This document shows positions 30,821 to 31,615 of a stretch of DNA of 31,615 bases, in pieces (the first letter of the stretch is position 1; each line of letters starts with the position of its first letter). The position numbers were made by a program, and so were the translations under genes. This DNA is from OMOG01 sp041485845 (lineage in GTDB: Bacteria > Acidobacteriota > Terriglobia > Bryobacterales > Bryobacteraceae). The notes below the pieces were generated by a model. That model saw only the letters and a list, made by a program, of their open reading frames with translations. It had not been told where the DNA came from and searched no databases. Location of the stretch: contig JBGPKH010000021.1 of the NCBI GenBank assembly GCA_041485845.1, positions 1-31,615 on the forward strand, written 5' to 3'.

Positions 30821-31540
30821 CTATTGGGCTTCGGGAGCCGCCTGCTCCGGCGAGGTCACGCCGGGCGGCAATTCCAGGATCCGGATGTTGCGAAAAAAGA
30901 TCTTGGCTCCCTCGGATTCCATGCAGATATAACCCTTCTTCTGTGATGTATTTCTAATGCCGTTGACGAACTTGCCGTTCACCGAAAGCTTGAGGACGCC
31001 ATCGACGGCGACCACGTCGTAGGTGTTCCACTCCCCCCGCCCCTTGCACCGGTTTTCGATGGACATGCTTCTCTCGCCGCGCGGGTTGTCGGGAACGGTC
31101 TTCACGCCGTTGACGCCGAAAAGCTCGCCATGCACGTAGGCGACCGGCGGAGTCACGCCGTTCCGCTTGTTCAGATTGGGCCACTCCAACTCGAGCATTT
31201 GCACCTCCACGCCGGTGGGAAACGGAGTGCCGGGCTTGGGGATCGGCCCGCTCCACAGGAACATGCCCGAGTTCCCCCCCGGTTCCGTGTGCATCCACTC
31301 CGCGTGCAGGATGAAATTCTCGTACTGCCGGCCGGTCCGCATTACGCCGATCGGGTGGCCCGAACAAACCAGCATGCCGTTCTCCACGCGCCACGTATCC
31401 CCGGCGGTGTTGACGTTGACCCAGCCGGTCAGGTCCTTGCCGTTGAACAGGTCCCTAAACTCCGGACCGCCCGCCCCGCTGATACCTGCGGCAAACACCA
31501 GGAGGCACGCAAACACAATGACGACTTGGTCTCGTTTCAT
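30821..31540 (-). CDS. Secreted DUF1080 (3-keto-disaccharide hydrolase-type) protein
   Basis: 239 residues: signal peptide (VVIVFACLLVFAAGISGAG), then a DUF1080 concanavalin-like beta-sandwich with FRDLFNGKDLTGWVNVN, TWRVENGMLVCSG, FILHAEWMHTEPGGNSGMFL, GVEVQMLELEW, GEWNTYDVVAVDGVLKLSVN and GYICMESEGAKIFFRNIRIL. Members of this family have been shown to act on 3-keto-glycosides, and the usual partner is a Gfo/Idh oxidoreductase, which lies 9 nt downstream here. A Shine-Dalgarno GGAGG (minus strand, 31549-31553) lies 8 nt before ATG 31540, and TAAAAT (31568-31573, minus) is a likely -10 box. It is the first gene of the two-gene operon. Confidence 0.92.
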   Translation of the reverse strand: MKRDQVVIVFACLLVFAAGISGAGGPEFRDLFNGKDLTGWVNVNTAGDTWRVENGMLVCSGHPIGVMRTGRQYENFILHAEWMHTEPGGNSGMFLWSGPIPKPGTPFPTGVEVQMLELEWPNLNKRNGVTPPVAYVHGELFGVNGVKTVPDNPRGERSMSIENRCKGRGEWNTYDVVAVDGVLKLSVNGKFVNGIRNTSQKKGYICMESEGAKIFFRNIRILELPPGVTSPEQAAPEAQ

Positions 31541-31603
31541 AGTTCAGCCCTCCGGGGGACAACGGTGATTTTATCGCAGTGCGGCGAGTACAATCGTCTG
31601 AGT
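31541..31603. promoter_or_regulatory. Divergent promoter region
   Basis: Minus strand: TAAAAT at 31568-31573 and GGAGG at 31549-31553 serve the DUF1080-Gfo/Idh operon. Plus strand: TACAAT at 31589-31594 is a likely -10 for the gene starting at ATG 31604, leaving at most a few nt of leader. No good -35 hexamer was found for either, so the two promoters are tentative. They are ~15 bp apart and could interfere. Confidence 0.45.
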
Positions 31604-31615
31604 ATGAACCGACGC
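31604..31615 (+). CDS. Start of a rightward gene (4 codons only)
   Basis: ATG AAC CGA CGC opens 10 nt after a TACAAT -10-like box and runs off the window. The Met-Asn-Arg-Arg start is common for Tat-exported proteins in this phylum, but four codons cannot identify a product. Confidence 0.35.

Overview
The window looks like a stretch of Acidobacteriota chromosome, most likely from the Bryobacterales / 'Solibacter' side. This is an inference from gene content and high GC. The markers are a two-module MacB/FtsX orphan permease without an ATPase (the acidobacterial 'ADOP' type), a ~1160-residue TonB-dependent transporter with an N-terminal carboxypeptidase-regulatory domain, a Tat-exported Gfo/Idh oxidoreductase paired with a DUF1080 protein, and many secreted enzymes. 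No tRNA, rRNA, CRISPR array, integrase, transposase or prophage gene was seen.

Layout. 1-2264 (-): a secreted protein with C-terminal DUF11 repeats, cut by the window edge. 2375-3451 (-): a YbhN/LPG-synthase-type membrane protein. 3655-7584 (+): a run of GntP permease, inorganic pyrophosphatase (3' end shifted by a 16-bp tandem duplication), an internally deleted GH39 glycosidase relic, and an NCS2/AzgA purine permease. 7585-8096: a decayed spacer with a minus-strand membrane-anchor fragment and octamer repeats. 8097-10566 (+): a Tat-type alpha/beta hydrolase, a doubtful 45-residue ORF, and a secreted protein of three similar beta domains. 10622-13891 (+): ADOP permease, a G-rich 14-bp triple repeat, and a TauE/SafE exporter. 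13929-14705 (+): a two-gene module of an RHH-like/DUF5678 protein and a DTGA aspartic protease. 14767-17610 (+): a secreted beta-propeller/PHP-type metallohydrolase.

17641-22704 (-): an outer-membrane-to-inner-membrane sensory cassette, transcribed TonB receptor > YfiR > hybrid histidine kinase. Two of its three genes carry lesions: a +1 shift in a G run in the receptor, and an in-frame TAA between the two receiver domains of the kinase. 22834-23095 (+) is a doubly deleted second copy of the 3' end of the 14767-17610 gene, located 5 kb from its parent. 23254-23394 and 29431-29492 carry facing copies of a ~23-bp REP-like element. 23407-26892 (-) is the large Oar-like TonB transporter. 26913-27120 (-) looks like a broken start of a CPBP-type membrane protease. 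27257-29321 (-) is an overlapping SUMF1-domain/ApbE pair. 29519-31540 (-) is the Gfo/Idh-DUF1080 pair, and a rightward gene begins at 31604.

Two themes stand out. The first is polysaccharide, sugar-acid and nucleobase scavenging by secreted enzymes and outer-membrane transporters. The second is an unusual density of lesions (tandem duplication, internal deletions, frameshift, nonsense codon, partial gene copies). These may be real decay or partly assembly error; raw reads are needed to tell. The best candidates for something little described are the RHH-DUF5678/retropepsin module, the TonB-YfiR-kinase cassette and the propeller-PHP protein.
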